DNA from: Bacteroidota bacterium | Lineage (GTDB): Bacteria; Bacteroidota; Bacteroidia; Bacteroidales; ML635J-15 | Assembly: GCA_029558535.1 (NCBI GenBank) | Contig: JAKQEK010000328.1 | Span: 1-64,000 of the forward strand | DNA length: 64,000 nucleotides | Reading direction: 5' to 3' | In this document: piece after piece, positions 27,318 through 37,025 of the stretch | How the letters are laid out: the number at the start of each line of letters is the position of its first letter | Numbering within the stretch: position 1 is the stretch's first letter | The notes under the pieces: model-generated | The model's input: the letters and a program-made list of their open reading frames with translations, nothing else | What the model was told of the DNA's origin: nothing | Database searches by the model: none | Made by a program: the position numbers and the translations under genes

Positions 27318-28637
27318 TTAACAAGTCCTTGGTAGTTTCTTTTTGAACAATGTTCTTTTCTTTTTGATTGGAACAACATTATTGTATTTTTCTGCTGCAC
27401 AAACAAGGTTCGAATTTAAAGGCATGTCATCAGCCGATAAAGCATCCCGACCATTCGTTGCCCACTCTATATTGAATGAAGCCAAAGTTATTGCTGCCGG
27501 CAAAAAGTTATTATTGTTTTTTGATCCGGACTCATACAAACAGTATATTGTACCATCCTTTCCAACTGCCAAATCAGAATAACCGGATGGTCCCGCATCA
27601 ATTTCCTTATAAACCGGAAATGTAATTGCCTCATCATAACTTATTCTTAATGTCAGATTTGACCTTTGCCTTTTCGGAGCAGCTTTATTTGTTGTTCCCC
27701 TATTTACACTCCAAGGCGTCATACGACTATCAGGATTTACAAATAAGATTCTGTTTTTATTCTGAAACGGATTGATTGAATATCGTATCATGCCGGCATG
27801 GCATATTGGCTCGAAAAAATTATCCGAGTAAAATGGACTTGTAAATCCTGTAATCCCATCAGGACTTATAGATACAAGCCTTCTATAATTCTTTGATTCA
27901 TTTCTCATATTAAATAAAACCTCTCCACTGGTTAATTCCACACAAACTGACTCGCTCGGAAAAATTAAAGTATCATTATTGGGTCCTATAATATCTCCCA
28001 AAAGCCAGGATTTGCCAAAATCATCACTATACAATACTCCTGCAATAGAAGGATGGTGAGCTAAAGCAAAATTAAGAGAGTCGATTGCATTACTATTCGA
28101 AAACCACAATGGGACCAAAATCCTACCATTAGATAATTGTGTCCCGTGTCCGGGACCTGTTGCAACAACCCTCCATGGATATTTGGCTTTAAACCCCTCT
28201 AATGCATCTGTAATATTTAATGGTGTTTCCCATGACAACCCTTCGTCAATTGAATAAGTATAAAAAATATTATTATATCCGACTGTATAAATTAAATGTA
28301 CTTTTTCTTCAAAATAATCAACAATCGGTACAGCATTAGTGCATGTAGTATTTCCCTTATCAACCAAAACAGTAATTGGTGTCCAACTTTCACCTTCATC
28401 ATAACTTGCCCTATACACTATATTTGATGGATCCCAGTCGCCTCCCTTTCCTTTTCTTCCTTCCGAAAAAACAAGCAAATTACCTTTCTTTGTAATAACC
28501 ATTGCCGGAATTCGGAATATAAAATAACCGGAGTTGACAGGATCAAACACAACTTGTTTATTAAAGCTCCCAAATTCTTGTGGCAAAATCTTTCCGGAGA
28601 TTAACAACAATATTAAAATTAAAAAAAACCTATTCAT
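27318..28637 (-). CDS. Secreted exo-alpha-sialidase (GH33-like)
   Basis: A protein of about 439 aa with a signal peptide (1-20). The FRIP motif (near residue 42) supplies the first Arg of the sialidase triad; Asp boxes appear as SYDEGESW, SIDEGLSW and SDDFGKSW. Further Arg candidates lie in NMRNES and MIRYSIN, and a late GYSDLAV / CLYESG segment fits the nucleophile Tyr region. It should release terminal sialic acids from glycans in the periplasm or outside. I use the ATG at 28637; a TTG one codon upstream is possible. No sialic-acid catabolic genes adjoin it. It converges with the anti-sigma/TonB gene, 7 nt away. Confidence 0.87.
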   Translation of the reverse strand: MNRFFLILILLLISGKILPQEFGSFNKQVVFDPVNSGYFIFRIPAMVITKKGNLLVFSEGRKGKGGDWDPSNIVYRASYDEGESWTPITVLVDKGNTTCTNAVPIVDYFEEKVHLIYTVGYNNIFYTYSIDEGLSWETPLNITDALEGFKAKYPWRVVATGPGHGTQLSNGRILVPLWFSNSNAIDSLNFALAHHPSIAGVLYSDDFGKSWLLGDIIGPNNDTLIFPSESVCVELTSGEVLFNMRNESKNYRRLVSISPDGITGFTSPFYSDNFFEPICHAGMIRYSINPFQNKNRILFVNPDSRMTPWSVNRGTTNKAAPKRQRSNLTLRISYDEAITFPVYKEIDAGPSGYSDLAVGKDGTIYCLYESGSKNNNNFLPAAITLASFNIEWATNGRDALSADDMPLNSNLVCAAEKYNNVVPIKKKRTLFKKKLPRTC

Positions 28638-28658
28638 CAAATTGTGTTTAAACTATTG

Positions 28659-28666
28659 CAAAAATA
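28659..28666 (-). promoter_or_regulatory. Bacteroidota -7 element before the sialidase gene
   Basis: TATTTTTG followed by C on the minus strand, about 21 nt upstream of the sialidase start. Confidence 0.5.
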
Positions 28667-28783
28667 GTATAATTCTTCAACTGAAAAAATAAATATAATC
28701 TTTCACTCGACAGTTTTTATACATTATTTCAACAGCTTAATAAACTTAATTATTAAAAAAATCTTTTTGTAATAATTATTTTA

Positions 28784-28791
28784 TATTTTTG
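28784..28791 (+). promoter_or_regulatory. Bacteroidota -7 element before the wzz-wzz-ligase operon
   Basis: TATTTTTG, 19 nt before the ATG at 28811, with a TTTTTG stretch about 20 nt further upstream as a possible -33 element. Confidence 0.5.
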
Positions 28792-28810
28792 TGACCGTTA
28801 AATTAAAATA

Positions 28811-29839
28811 ATGCAGGAATCTGTTCAGGAAAATATTTTTAGTTCGACAAATCTATTAAGAATCATTTCGCAAAATAAAATAATACTTTTAGCGATTAGT
28901 TGTATTGCATTTGTTTTCTCAATTGCACTTTGTTTTTATATTCCTCCAAAGTATAAATCAACTGTTATCTTATTTCCTACATCTTCAGGATCAATTTCAC
29001 AAGCATTAATAACCGAAAGTCAGCAAAAAAAGGAAATTCTTAATTTTGGAGAAGAAGAAGACGTTGAACAATTAATGCAAGTATTACAATCATCAGAAAT
29101 AAGAAACAGAATAATTGAAAAATACCAATTGTTTGAGCATTATAGAATAAACCCTGATTCAAAATATGCCAATACCCAATTATATAAAAAGTATGAATCA
29201 AATGTAAAGGTCTCCAGAACAGAGTATATGTCAATTAAAATTGAGGTTCTTGACGAAAGTCCCGATACTGCAGCATTGATTGCTAACGATATTGCTGCAC
29301 TTGTTGACAGTTTGTTTGCAAAAATTCAGAAAGAAAGAGCATTAAAAGCTTTTATTATTGTCGAAAAGGAATTTATATCCCAAAAAAATAAAATAAAATC
29401 TATTGAAGATTCATTGTTTGTGCTGAGTAAATTAGGTGTGATAGATGTAAAGTCGCAGACCGAAATGTACAGTGAGCAACATGCAATTGCAATAGCTTCA
29501 GGAAATGAAAGAGCGAAACTTGAAATTGAAAAGAAACTTGATATTCTTGCAACATATGGAAGCTCTCACACAATTCTTAAAGAACAAATGTTTGAAGAGG
29601 TAAAACAACTCGCTATAATAGAAGCAAAATATAGAGAGGCGAAAATTGATCTTGAGCAAGATTTACCAAATACTTATATAGTCAGTCCTGCCGAAGTGGC
29701 CGACAAAAAGCATTCCCCTATTTACTGGCTGACCATTAGTATCACAGTTTTATCAACGCTTCTGTTTTCAATTATTATACTAATTTTATTCGAAAAACAC
29801 ATAAAAAAAAAAGTCCGATTAATTTCAAATCAGACTTAA
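28811..29839 (+). CDS. Wzz-type polysaccharide chain-length protein, copy 1
   Basis: A 342-aa inner-membrane protein with two membrane helices (about 24-46 and 300-322) enclosing a periplasmic domain with long helices (about 170-280), as in Wzz/polysaccharide co-polymerases. The Y-K-S-T-V-I-L-F-P strand after helix 1 and the ADKKHSPIYW segment before helix 2 are typical. It controls polysaccharide chain length or export together with the neighbouring copy and the O-antigen ligase. A run of ten A residues just before its stop (29803-29812) could allow a -1 slip into the frame of the next gene. Confidence 0.82.
   Translation: MQESVQENIFSSTNLLRIISQNKIILLAISCIAFVFSIALCFYIPPKYKSTVILFPTSSGSISQALITESQQKKEILNFGEEEDVEQLMQVLQSSEIRNRIIEKYQLFEHYRINPDSKYANTQLYKKYESNVKVSRTEYMSIKIEVLDESPDTAALIANDIAALVDSLFAKIQKERALKAFIIVEKEFISQKNKIKSIEDSLFVLSKLGVIDVKSQTEMYSEQHAIAIASGNERAKLEIEKKLDILATYGSSHTILKEQMFEEVKQLAIIEAKYREAKIDLEQDLPNTYIVSPAEVADKKHSPIYWLTISITVLSTLLFSIIILILFEKHIKKKVRLISNQT
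29803..29812 (+). promoter_or_regulatory. A10 run: possible -1 slippage site joining the two Wzz genes
   Basis: In the first Wzz frame this reads ATA AAA AAA AAA GTC and ends 10 codons later. Moving to the -1 frame here gives an uninterrupted frame through 29881 and the whole second Wzz gene. No downstream stimulatory hairpin was found by eye. A homopolymer indel in the assembly would look the same. Confidence 0.3.
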
Positions 29840-29880
29840 CCGAAGTAATTAAAAAATTTGAAATACCTAAATACGAAGTT

Positions 29881-30810
29881 ATGGAAAGCTATTTTAAAAC
29901 AAAAAGCATATTTAAGCTGATTTTTAAATGGAAATGGCATTTGCTGATATTGATGACCATTGCCGGAGCCTTAGGTGCTTTATTTTCATCTTCATGGTTT
30001 ATTGAACCTAAATTTAAATCGAGCGCTGTGGTTTATCCTGCAAATATAACTCCGGTTTCAGACGAATCGGAAAGTGAACAAATGCTTGAGATTTTACAGT
30101 CAGATGAAATAAAATTTAAGGTAATTGAAGCATTTAATCTTTATGAACACTATGGCGTCAGCAAGGATGAAAAAAATAATGTCTGGAAAATAATGAAATA
30201 CTATAATGGAAATGTTAATATAACAAAAACTCCAAACGAAGCGATAATAATAACAGCAGTAGATAAAGACCCACAAATAGCATCAGATATAGTTGATTCG
30301 ATAATCAGTTTTTATGATAAAAAAGTATTAAAACTCAACACAGATAAATCTGAAGAAATAGTACAAATTTATAAAAAAGAATATTTAAAGAAATTAGATG
30401 AAATAGATAGTCTTGGTAATATTTTAAAAACCTACAGAACAGAGTATGGTATGTTAGACATGTCGGCTCAGGTAAAAAAATATACTGAAGCTATATATAT
30501 GGGCAAAAGCCTGGATGAGGCAAGACAAGTTTTAGGGAATTGGCAGGAGTTTGGCTCAGAGTATCACAAAAATGATTCTTTGTTTTATTACGCCCTTTCA
30601 GATATGCATGTTTCGAAAGTTATATATGAAAATGCTGTACGGGATGCAAATAAATTTCAAACATTTACTCATATAATCTCCAAACCATATCCTGCTGACA
30701 AAAAATCTTATCCTGTACGTTGGCTTATTGTATTATTTTCTGTTTTAGGAACATTTTTAGCCGGAACAATCATAATATCATTGATTGAAGGATATAAAAG
30801 TGATAAATGA
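29881..30810 (+). CDS. Wzz-type polysaccharide chain-length protein, copy 2
   Basis: A 309-aa paralogue of the gene just upstream, with helices near 18-40 and 280-302, a FKSSAVVYP strand, a helical middle and ADKKSYPVRW before helix 2. Both copies share the E-Q-[LM]-[ML]-x-[VI]-L-Q-S-[SD]-E-I segment after the first domain, supporting a tandem duplication. The reading frame is open for more than 20 codons upstream of the ATG with protein-like content (SDLTEVIKKFEIPKYEV), so the true N-terminus is uncertain. It overlaps the ligase gene by 4 nt (ATGA). Confidence 0.8.
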   Translation: MESYFKTKSIFKLIFKWKWHLLILMTIAGALGALFSSSWFIEPKFKSSAVVYPANITPVSDESESEQMLEILQSDEIKFKVIEAFNLYEHYGVSKDEKNNVWKIMKYYNGNVNITKTPNEAIIITAVDKDPQIASDIVDSIISFYDKKVLKLNTDKSEEIVQIYKKEYLKKLDEIDSLGNILKTYRTEYGMLDMSAQVKKYTEAIYMGKSLDEARQVLGNWQEFGSEYHKNDSLFYYALSDMHVSKVIYENAVRDANKFQTFTHIISKPYPADKKSYPVRWLIVLFSVLGTFLAGTIIISLIEGYKSDK

Positions 30811-32285
30811 CATCCGAAACCAAATATAAACTCGCGGCATTTTATTCTCTTGCTATTCTCTTTATAATTACCAATTGTTATGTAATAATTAAAGAAGAAA
30901 GTTTTTTATTCAATTTGGTCCCATTGGCTTTAATAGTTTTCATGGCTATTTTTCTGGCTTTGGATAAAATATTGTTGTTTTCAGTTTTTCTGGTTCCGCT
31001 ATCTGTTCCATTAAAAACATTTTATTCGGGACTCGACTTTAATGTTGATTTACCTACCGAACCAATATTTGTAGCTATTTTAATAATCTTTTTACTTAAA
31101 CAACTTTTAGATCGGGACTACGACAAATTTGTAGGAAAACACCCTATTTCGATTGCAATATATATTTATTTGGGTTGGCGGTTTGTAACTGTTCTTACTA
31201 GTTCGATGCCCTTGGTTTCAATAAAATATTTTTTAGCTTCCCTTTGGTTTATTATTCCTTTTTACTTTCTTATGTCGCAATTATTTCGAAAAGAAAACAA
31301 TATTAATAAATTCTTCTGGCTATATATTATCCCATTTTGTATAGTAATAACCTTTACTCTTGTAAAGCATGCTGCCAGAGGTTTTAGTCAAGCTTCGGCA
31401 AATTATGTAATGAACCCATTTTATAACGACCACACTTCGTATGGAGCAATGCTGGCAATGTTTATTCCTGTTTTAGTTGGATTTCTTTTCAACAAAGAAT
31501 TGAAAAAAAGTTTAAGGGTAATTTCCGGAATTGTTTTGTCATATTTTGTTTTTGCAATAATTTTTTCATATACCCGTGCAGCCTGGATAAGTCTTATAGG
31601 GGCATTAGGAGTATATTTGATTCTCAAATTCAAAATTAATTATAAGATTGTCTTAACATCCATTGTAATAATTGTAGGTTTGTTTTTCGTTTTTCAGGAT
31701 AAAATATTTTTCTCCCTCGAAAAAAATAAGCAAGATTCGTCGACCAATTTAACAGAACACATACGATCAATAAGTAATGTGGCTACAGATGCATCAAATC
31801 TTGAACGTATAAACAGGTGGAATTGTGCCGTAAGAATGTTTAAAGAAAAACCTGTGTTTGGCTGGGGACCCGGAACATATCAATTCAAATATGCTCCTTA
31901 TCAATTTTCGTACGAAAAAACAATTATCAGTACAAATGCCGGTGATATGGGAAATGCTCATAGCGAATATTTAGGTGCTCTTTCAGAATCTGGGTTAATC
32001 GGGATGTTGACTTTCATATTTATGGCAATAGTCATTTTTGTAACTGCTGTAAAAAACTATATCCGGGCACCGTCTTATTCGCTAAAAGTAATTACCGCTT
32101 CTACAATAGCAGGGCTTACAACATATCTGTTGCATGGGTTTATGAATAATTTTCTGGATACAGATAAAGCTGCGATTCCTTTCTGGGGTTTTGCTGCTAT
32201 TATTGTCGCAATAGATATTTATTTTATCAGACAAAAAACTTCTGAAAATACAAATAAAAATCTTACTGAAAACATTGAGAATTAG
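30807..32285 (+). CDS. O-antigen ligase / Wzy-like polysaccharide membrane protein
   Basis: A 492-aa protein with about ten to twelve membrane helices and the Wzy_C-type periplasmic loop: FGWGPGTYQFKYAPYQF and GNAHSEYLGALSESGLIG. Such proteins ligate or polymerise lipid-linked glycans at the periplasmic face. It is translationally coupled (ATGA) to the second Wzz, and the three genes form a compact polysaccharide operon without glycosyltransferases. Ligase and polymerase cannot be told apart from sequence alone. Confidence 0.85.
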   Translation: MTSETKYKLAAFYSLAILFIITNCYVIIKEESFLFNLVPLALIVFMAIFLALDKILLFSVFLVPLSVPLKTFYSGLDFNVDLPTEPIFVAILIIFLLKQLLDRDYDKFVGKHPISIAIYIYLGWRFVTVLTSSMPLVSIKYFLASLWFIIPFYFLMSQLFRKENNINKFFWLYIIPFCIVITFTLVKHAARGFSQASANYVMNPFYNDHTSYGAMLAMFIPVLVGFLFNKELKKSLRVISGIVLSYFVFAIIFSYTRAAWISLIGALGVYLILKFKINYKIVLTSIVIIVGLFFVFQDKIFFSLEKNKQDSSTNLTEHIRSISNVATDASNLERINRWNCAVRMFKEKPVFGWGPGTYQFKYAPYQFSYEKTIISTNAGDMGNAHSEYLGALSESGLIGMLTFIFMAIVIFVTAVKNYIRAPSYSLKVITASTIAGLTTYLLHGFMNNFLDTDKAAIPFWGFAAIIVAIDIYFIRQKTSENTNKNLTENIEN

Positions 32286-32295
32286 TAGAATTCAT

Positions 32296-32303
32296 TATCT
32301 TTG
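32296..32303 (+). promoter_or_regulatory. Bacteroidota -7 element before the small lipoprotein
   Basis: TATCTTTG, 26 nt before the ATG at 32330. Confidence 0.5.
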
Positions 32304-32329
32304 TTTCCCTTATCTTAATTTTTTTAACT

Positions 32330-32827
32330 ATGAAAAGAATAAGTTATGTATTTCCGGTAATATTAGCAGCTATAATATTATGCTCAACTGAATCTTGTGC
32401 AGATAAAAAATTATCAAAAAAGAAAATTACAAAAATTGTGTATTCTTATGGAGACTCATCGGTTCCACCTAAGTATCACAGAAGCTATACAATTACTGCC
32501 ACAAAAGACGAAATAAGAATTGTTGTTGACTCTTACGGCAATATTTTAGCTGATACTACATATCAAATGAATAAACAAAAATTTGATGTACTGACAGATA
32601 AACTATGCAAAACTAAACTGAAGAACAAGAAAAAGACTGAAGATACTGAGGGTTGTACTGGTGGGACATCGAGATATATTAAAGTCTTTTCCGGAGAAAA
32701 TGTTGTTCTTAATGGTTATGCATATTTTTGCGGAGGTGAAATATTCGGCGATCTTGACGGAGATATAAACTCATTTGCTGCTGAAATAAAAAGTTTTATT
32801 CCTGATATTGATAAATTGTTAGAGTAA
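32330..32827 (+). CDS. Hypothetical lipoprotein
   Basis: A 165-aa protein with a signal peptide ending in a lipobox-like STESC (Cys23), then a small mixed alpha/beta domain. Three further cysteines (in DKLCKTKL, TEGCTGGTS and YFCGGEIFG) could form disulfides. No family is recognised. It lies behind the polysaccharide operon but has its own promoter. Function unknown. Confidence 0.7.
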   Translation: MKRISYVFPVILAAIILCSTESCADKKLSKKKITKIVYSYGDSSVPPKYHRSYTITATKDEIRIVVDSYGNILADTTYQMNKQKFDVLTDKLCKTKLKNKKKTEDTEGCTGGTSRYIKVFSGENVVLNGYAYFCGGEIFGDLDGDINSFAAEIKSFIPDIDKLLE

Positions 32828-32930
32828 TTCTTAATTTTTGTACCCAAATGCACACCTTTCGGATAAATTGTCGTCATTATTATGTATAAATACGAAAAAT
32901 GAGTATTTTTAAAGTTTAAATTTAAAATAT

Positions 32931-35900
32931 ATGCTTAAACATATTCTCACAAACCTGTTATTCCTCCTGATAAGTATTTTTTCATTTGCTCAGATAAATA
33001 CTTTTCCATGGTCAGAGGATTTTGAATCAGTCACAATTCCTGTTGAATGGACACAGGAATATATAAGTGCTGCAGTAGATTGGACAACCAACTCAGGTGG
33101 AGCATATTCGTTTCCGGAATCGTCCTATTCAGGAACAAAAAATGCTCATTTCTTTTCAGGAAATTTTGAACAAGATCAGACTATGCTTATAAGCCCACAA
33201 TTTGATATTACTGGGTTGAACAATCCTCTTTTAAGTTTTTGGCATGCTCAGGTTCCTTTTGATACTGATCAAGATAAATTATATGTTTATTATAAAACTT
33301 CCGAAGAAGGAGAATGGGTATTGCTTGCTTCTTACACCTCTCCTGTCGAAACGTGGACACAACGTTTAATTGTTCTTCCTGAAACTTCTGATGACTTTTA
33401 CATTGGATTCAGTGCTAAATCAGGATATGGATTTGGAGTTTGTCTCGATTTAGTAGGAATATCAGATTCGGAAACATGTATAGTTCCGGAAAATGTAATA
33501 ATAACTCAAACTACAAACTCATATGCAATAATAGACTGGATACCAGGTGGTTCGGAGTCTCAATGGCAGATCGAATACGGATTGGAAGGATTTACTCAAG
33601 GTGGTGGAGCTATTGTAAACGCATCATACAGCAATTATACTTTGACCGATTTAATTGCCTCAATGGATTATGAATTCTATATACGTTCATACTGTAATCC
33701 TTTACATAGCGAATGGATCGGTCCATTTTCATTTTCAACAAACTGTAATATCGTGGATGTTTTTCCATACAATGAAAGTTTCGAATTTACAACAGTTCCG
33801 GCACCTTGCTGGAGCGTAGAATATTCAAATCCATCTCCGCCTCCGGGAAATCTCATTACTCACAGCACACAACAAGCTATAGCAGGAGAAAGATCTATTA
33901 AGTTTTGCAGTTTTAATATGGGAGCTCCATACGATCAATATCTTATAAGTCGTGAATTTGATTTTTCTCAAGAAATGCAAGTCAATTTCAGATACAGAAA
34001 GAATATTACAGGAAATGAAAGATTTTGTATTGGGACATCCTCTACGAATGATAATATTTCCTCATTTACCTGGCAAGCTGATGTTACGGATGCCTCATCT
34101 TCAGAATGGAAATATTTCGCTGCTGACATACCTGCTTATACCAAATATGTTGCAATACATTATAAATCTGTTTATCAAAACTCTTTATATGTTGATGATT
34201 TGAATATTCGCCCGACTACTGATTGTTATGAGCCTATTGATTTTTTAGCCAGTGATATTACCCCATACACAGCTGTTCTTAGCTGGACTCCATTAAATGG
34301 CGAAGTTGCCTGGATAATAGAATATGGTCCTGTAGGATTTGAATTAGGAACTGAAGATAATTACACTACTGATTTGAATCCATTCACAATGACAAATCTT
34401 CAACCGGATACAGAATATGATGTCTATATTATTTCTGTATGTGGAGCAACCCAAAGTCCTTATGCAACAAAGACAAGTTTTACAACACCTGTAGCTTGCC
34501 CGATGATTACCGAAGTCGATATAGTTACTACCAACAATACAAGTGTAGGCCTCGAATGGACAGAAACCGGAGCGGTTTTTTATGAAATACAATACGGCCT
34601 GACAGGTTTTAGTTTAGGAACAGGGACCAGTGTCTCTTCCATTACCACAAACTCAAAAACAATTACTGGTTTAACTACAAATACTGCATACGATTTTTAT
34701 GTAAGAGCATATTGCGGTTCTTTGTATGGATACTCTGAGTGGATAGGCCCGATTTATCGTAAAACATTTCCTTGCCCCAACGGTTGTTATTATACTTTTA
34801 CATTAAATGACTACTTCGGTGATGGATGGGGTAATGTAAGCATTAGCGTTTATCAAAATAGTATACTTACAGACATCCTGACTCTTGCTGAAGGAGGGAG
34901 TGAAGATTTTGAGGTAGTTATTTGCTCAGGTGCTACTGTTAAATTCGTATATAATCAAGGATATAATTCTGATGAATGTGCGTTTTCAGTATATAATGCC
35001 TATGACGTTTTAATCCATCAACAAAATTACGGAAGCCTTGAATTCTTAGCAGATCAGACAGTTCTTAAAGAGTTTATTGGGACATGTGTAATGCCAACAT
35101 GTTACCCACCAATAAATATGGAATGTTCACAACTTTCTTACAACAAATGTCTTCTTAACTGGGAACCAGGTAACGAAGAAACTGTTTGGAAACTGGAATA
35201 TGGCCTTGCAGGTTTTATGCCCGGGTCTGGCACATTTATCAACAATATTACCACCGTTCCATATTTACTTTCAGGTTTAACCCCTTCCACTTCTTACGAT
35301 ATTTATCTTTACTCGGATTGTGGAGGAGCAGGAATAAGTCAGCCGACAGTACCAATATCTATTACCACTTATGCTACTCCTGCAGAACTAAACGTTTGCA
35401 ATCTTAATATTGCAATACCAGATAATTCATTTACAATGGTAAATTTCGATGTAACAGGTTTAAATCCCGTAAATGAATACACTCAGATTGGTCTTAGCTC
35501 TGTTTCATTTATTATCGAACATCCTTACGACGGAGATATAGACATGTATCTTGAGTCACCGGAAGGGATACAGGTAACATTAATTCAAGACGTAGGAGGT
35601 ATTGGAGATAATTTTGGTGATGTAAGCGGATCTTGCTCTTTTAAAACTATTCTATCTATAAATCCTGTGAACGGACCAATCCTTGGCGGTGTTCCTCCAT
35701 TCAACGGCAACTATTCTGCAATAGGCAATCTAACAGACTTCAATACAGGAGCAGAGTTGAACGGGTTGTGGAAACTTAAAATAGCCGATGATAATAATCT
35801 CTATACCGGTAAACTACAGTATTTTAATTTAACATTTTTCGAAACAAAAGCTCTTGTAATACTTGATACTACGTTTTATGAAAACACAATTAATGACGGA

Positions 35901-37025
35901 AGTATAAGTAACACGGCAAACATTGTATTGTACAACGAAACTTTTTCGCATACCGGAATGCTAAATCAAGGCACTGATTTTACAATTACAAATCTACCTG
36001 ATGGCTTAAATATCACTATAAATGTAATTTCACCTGCTGTAGCACAAATAGTTCTTTCGGGCAATGCAATAAATCACATAGCAGATATTAATAACCTGAT
36101 ATTGAGTTTTAACAATGTAGCATTTACCGGAGGTAACATTTACGAAATTACGGGAACAGAATTCGTTTTTAAAATAGATTTCTTTGCAATGACAAATATT
36201 ACTAACGATAATATTCCGGAAAGTGCAATTTGTGCCGGAAATAATTTCCCGTATTATATGCCATACTCTGTTATAAACTCAGGAGAAGCAACCCTCCCAC
36301 AGGGAACAGAATTAGTAATTTGGGTAGAATATCCTGTTGGCACTCCGGCTTTTGAAGAAAGTCTATTTTTAGAATCTGTCTTAGAAGTCGGTGATACAAT
36401 TTCAGGAGTATGCACAAATCCTTTATATTTCGAAAACGCTGGCGAACATACTGTATTAACTGATATTACTACTGATGGTGACTTTATTGCTATTGATAAT
36501 TACATCGAATTAGTTTTTAATGCTGTAACCCACAATGTAAGTTTTCCTCAAGCTATAAATGACACAATTATTGCAACAGAATTCCCTTACGAAATATATA
36601 CAACTGCAACTTTTGACCCACCTGAATACACTCAAATTCTATATTATTTCTGGAATGGCGTACAAGGTGCTTTTTGGACAGATGTTTTAGAAGAAGGTTG
36701 GATATATCTTAATACAGAATCCTCTTATTGCTACATCTCAGATTCTGTGTACATAGGTCTTATAAGTAAACATCATACTAATACAATCAACGACATTTAC
36801 ATATATCCTAATCCGACAAAAGAAAAAATATACTATAGCTCAACAAACAATGATATCTTGCGTATAAAAATATGTGACATTGACGGAAGAGTTTATAATG
36901 AAATAACTGACATCAAACATTCGGATAAAAATGAATTGGATGTTTCATTATTACGACCGGGCATGTATTTAATTATAATGGAAACTAAAAACGGAAACTA
37001 TAACAAGACTTTTATTAAAATATAA
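32931..37025 (+). CDS. Large T9SS surface protein with FN3 domains and a proprotein-convertase P-like domain
   Basis: A 1364-aa secreted protein. After the signal peptide (1-21) comes a MAM/jelly-roll-like domain (about 25-185, WSEDFESV, LSFWHAQVPF), then several fibronectin III-like domains each containing a W-x-I-E-Y-G strand (near 205, 462, 540, 750) with a second jelly roll between. A Gly-rich segment (about 620-720) and a P-domain-like region (about 822-975, SFIIEHPYDGDIDMYLESP, LNGLWKLKIAD) follow. The end (1288-1364, IYPNPTKEKI to TFIKI) is a T9SS type A sorting domain. It is probably a surface adhesin or binding protein. Its stop overlaps the start of the giant protein (TAATG). Confidence 0.83.
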   Translation: MLKHILTNLLFLLISIFSFAQINTFPWSEDFESVTIPVEWTQEYISAAVDWTTNSGGAYSFPESSYSGTKNAHFFSGNFEQDQTMLISPQFDITGLNNPLLSFWHAQVPFDTDQDKLYVYYKTSEEGEWVLLASYTSPVETWTQRLIVLPETSDDFYIGFSAKSGYGFGVCLDLVGISDSETCIVPENVIITQTTNSYAIIDWIPGGSESQWQIEYGLEGFTQGGGAIVNASYSNYTLTDLIASMDYEFYIRSYCNPLHSEWIGPFSFSTNCNIVDVFPYNESFEFTTVPAPCWSVEYSNPSPPPGNLITHSTQQAIAGERSIKFCSFNMGAPYDQYLISREFDFSQEMQVNFRYRKNITGNERFCIGTSSTNDNISSFTWQADVTDASSSEWKYFAADIPAYTKYVAIHYKSVYQNSLYVDDLNIRPTTDCYEPIDFLASDITPYTAVLSWTPLNGEVAWIIEYGPVGFELGTEDNYTTDLNPFTMTNLQPDTEYDVYIISVCGATQSPYATKTSFTTPVACPMITEVDIVTTNNTSVGLEWTETGAVFYEIQYGLTGFSLGTGTSVSSITTNSKTITGLTTNTAYDFYVRAYCGSLYGYSEWIGPIYRKTFPCPNGCYYTFTLNDYFGDGWGNVSISVYQNSILTDILTLAEGGSEDFEVVICSGATVKFVYNQGYNSDECAFSVYNAYDVLIHQQNYGSLEFLADQTVLKEFIGTCVMPTCYPPINMECSQLSYNKCLLNWEPGNEETVWKLEYGLAGFMPGSGTFINNITTVPYLLSGLTPSTSYDIYLYSDCGGAGISQPTVPISITTYATPAELNVCNLNIAIPDNSFTMVNFDVTGLNPVNEYTQIGLSSVSFIIEHPYDGDIDMYLESPEGIQVTLIQDVGGIGDNFGDVSGSCSFKTILSINPVNGPILGGVPPFNGNYSAIGNLTDFNTGAELNGLWKLKIADDNNLYTGKLQYFNLTFFETKALVILDTTFYENTINDGSISNTANIVLYNETFSHTGMLNQGTDFTITNLPDGLNITINVISPAVAQIVLSGNAINHIADINNLILSFNNVAFTGGNIYEITGTEFVFKIDFFAMTNITNDNIPESAICAGNNFPYYMPYSVINSGEATLPQGTELVIWVEYPVGTPAFEESLFLESVLEVGDTISGVCTNPLYFENAGEHTVLTDITTDGDFIAIDNYIELVFNAVTHNVSFPQAINDTIIATEFPYEIYTTATFDPPEYTQILYYFWNGVQGAFWTDVLEEGWIYLNTESSYCYISDSVYIGLISKHHTNTINDIYIYPNPTKEKIYYSSTNNDILRIKICDIDGRVYNEITDIKHSDKNELDVSLLRPGMYLIIMETKNGNYNKTFIKI

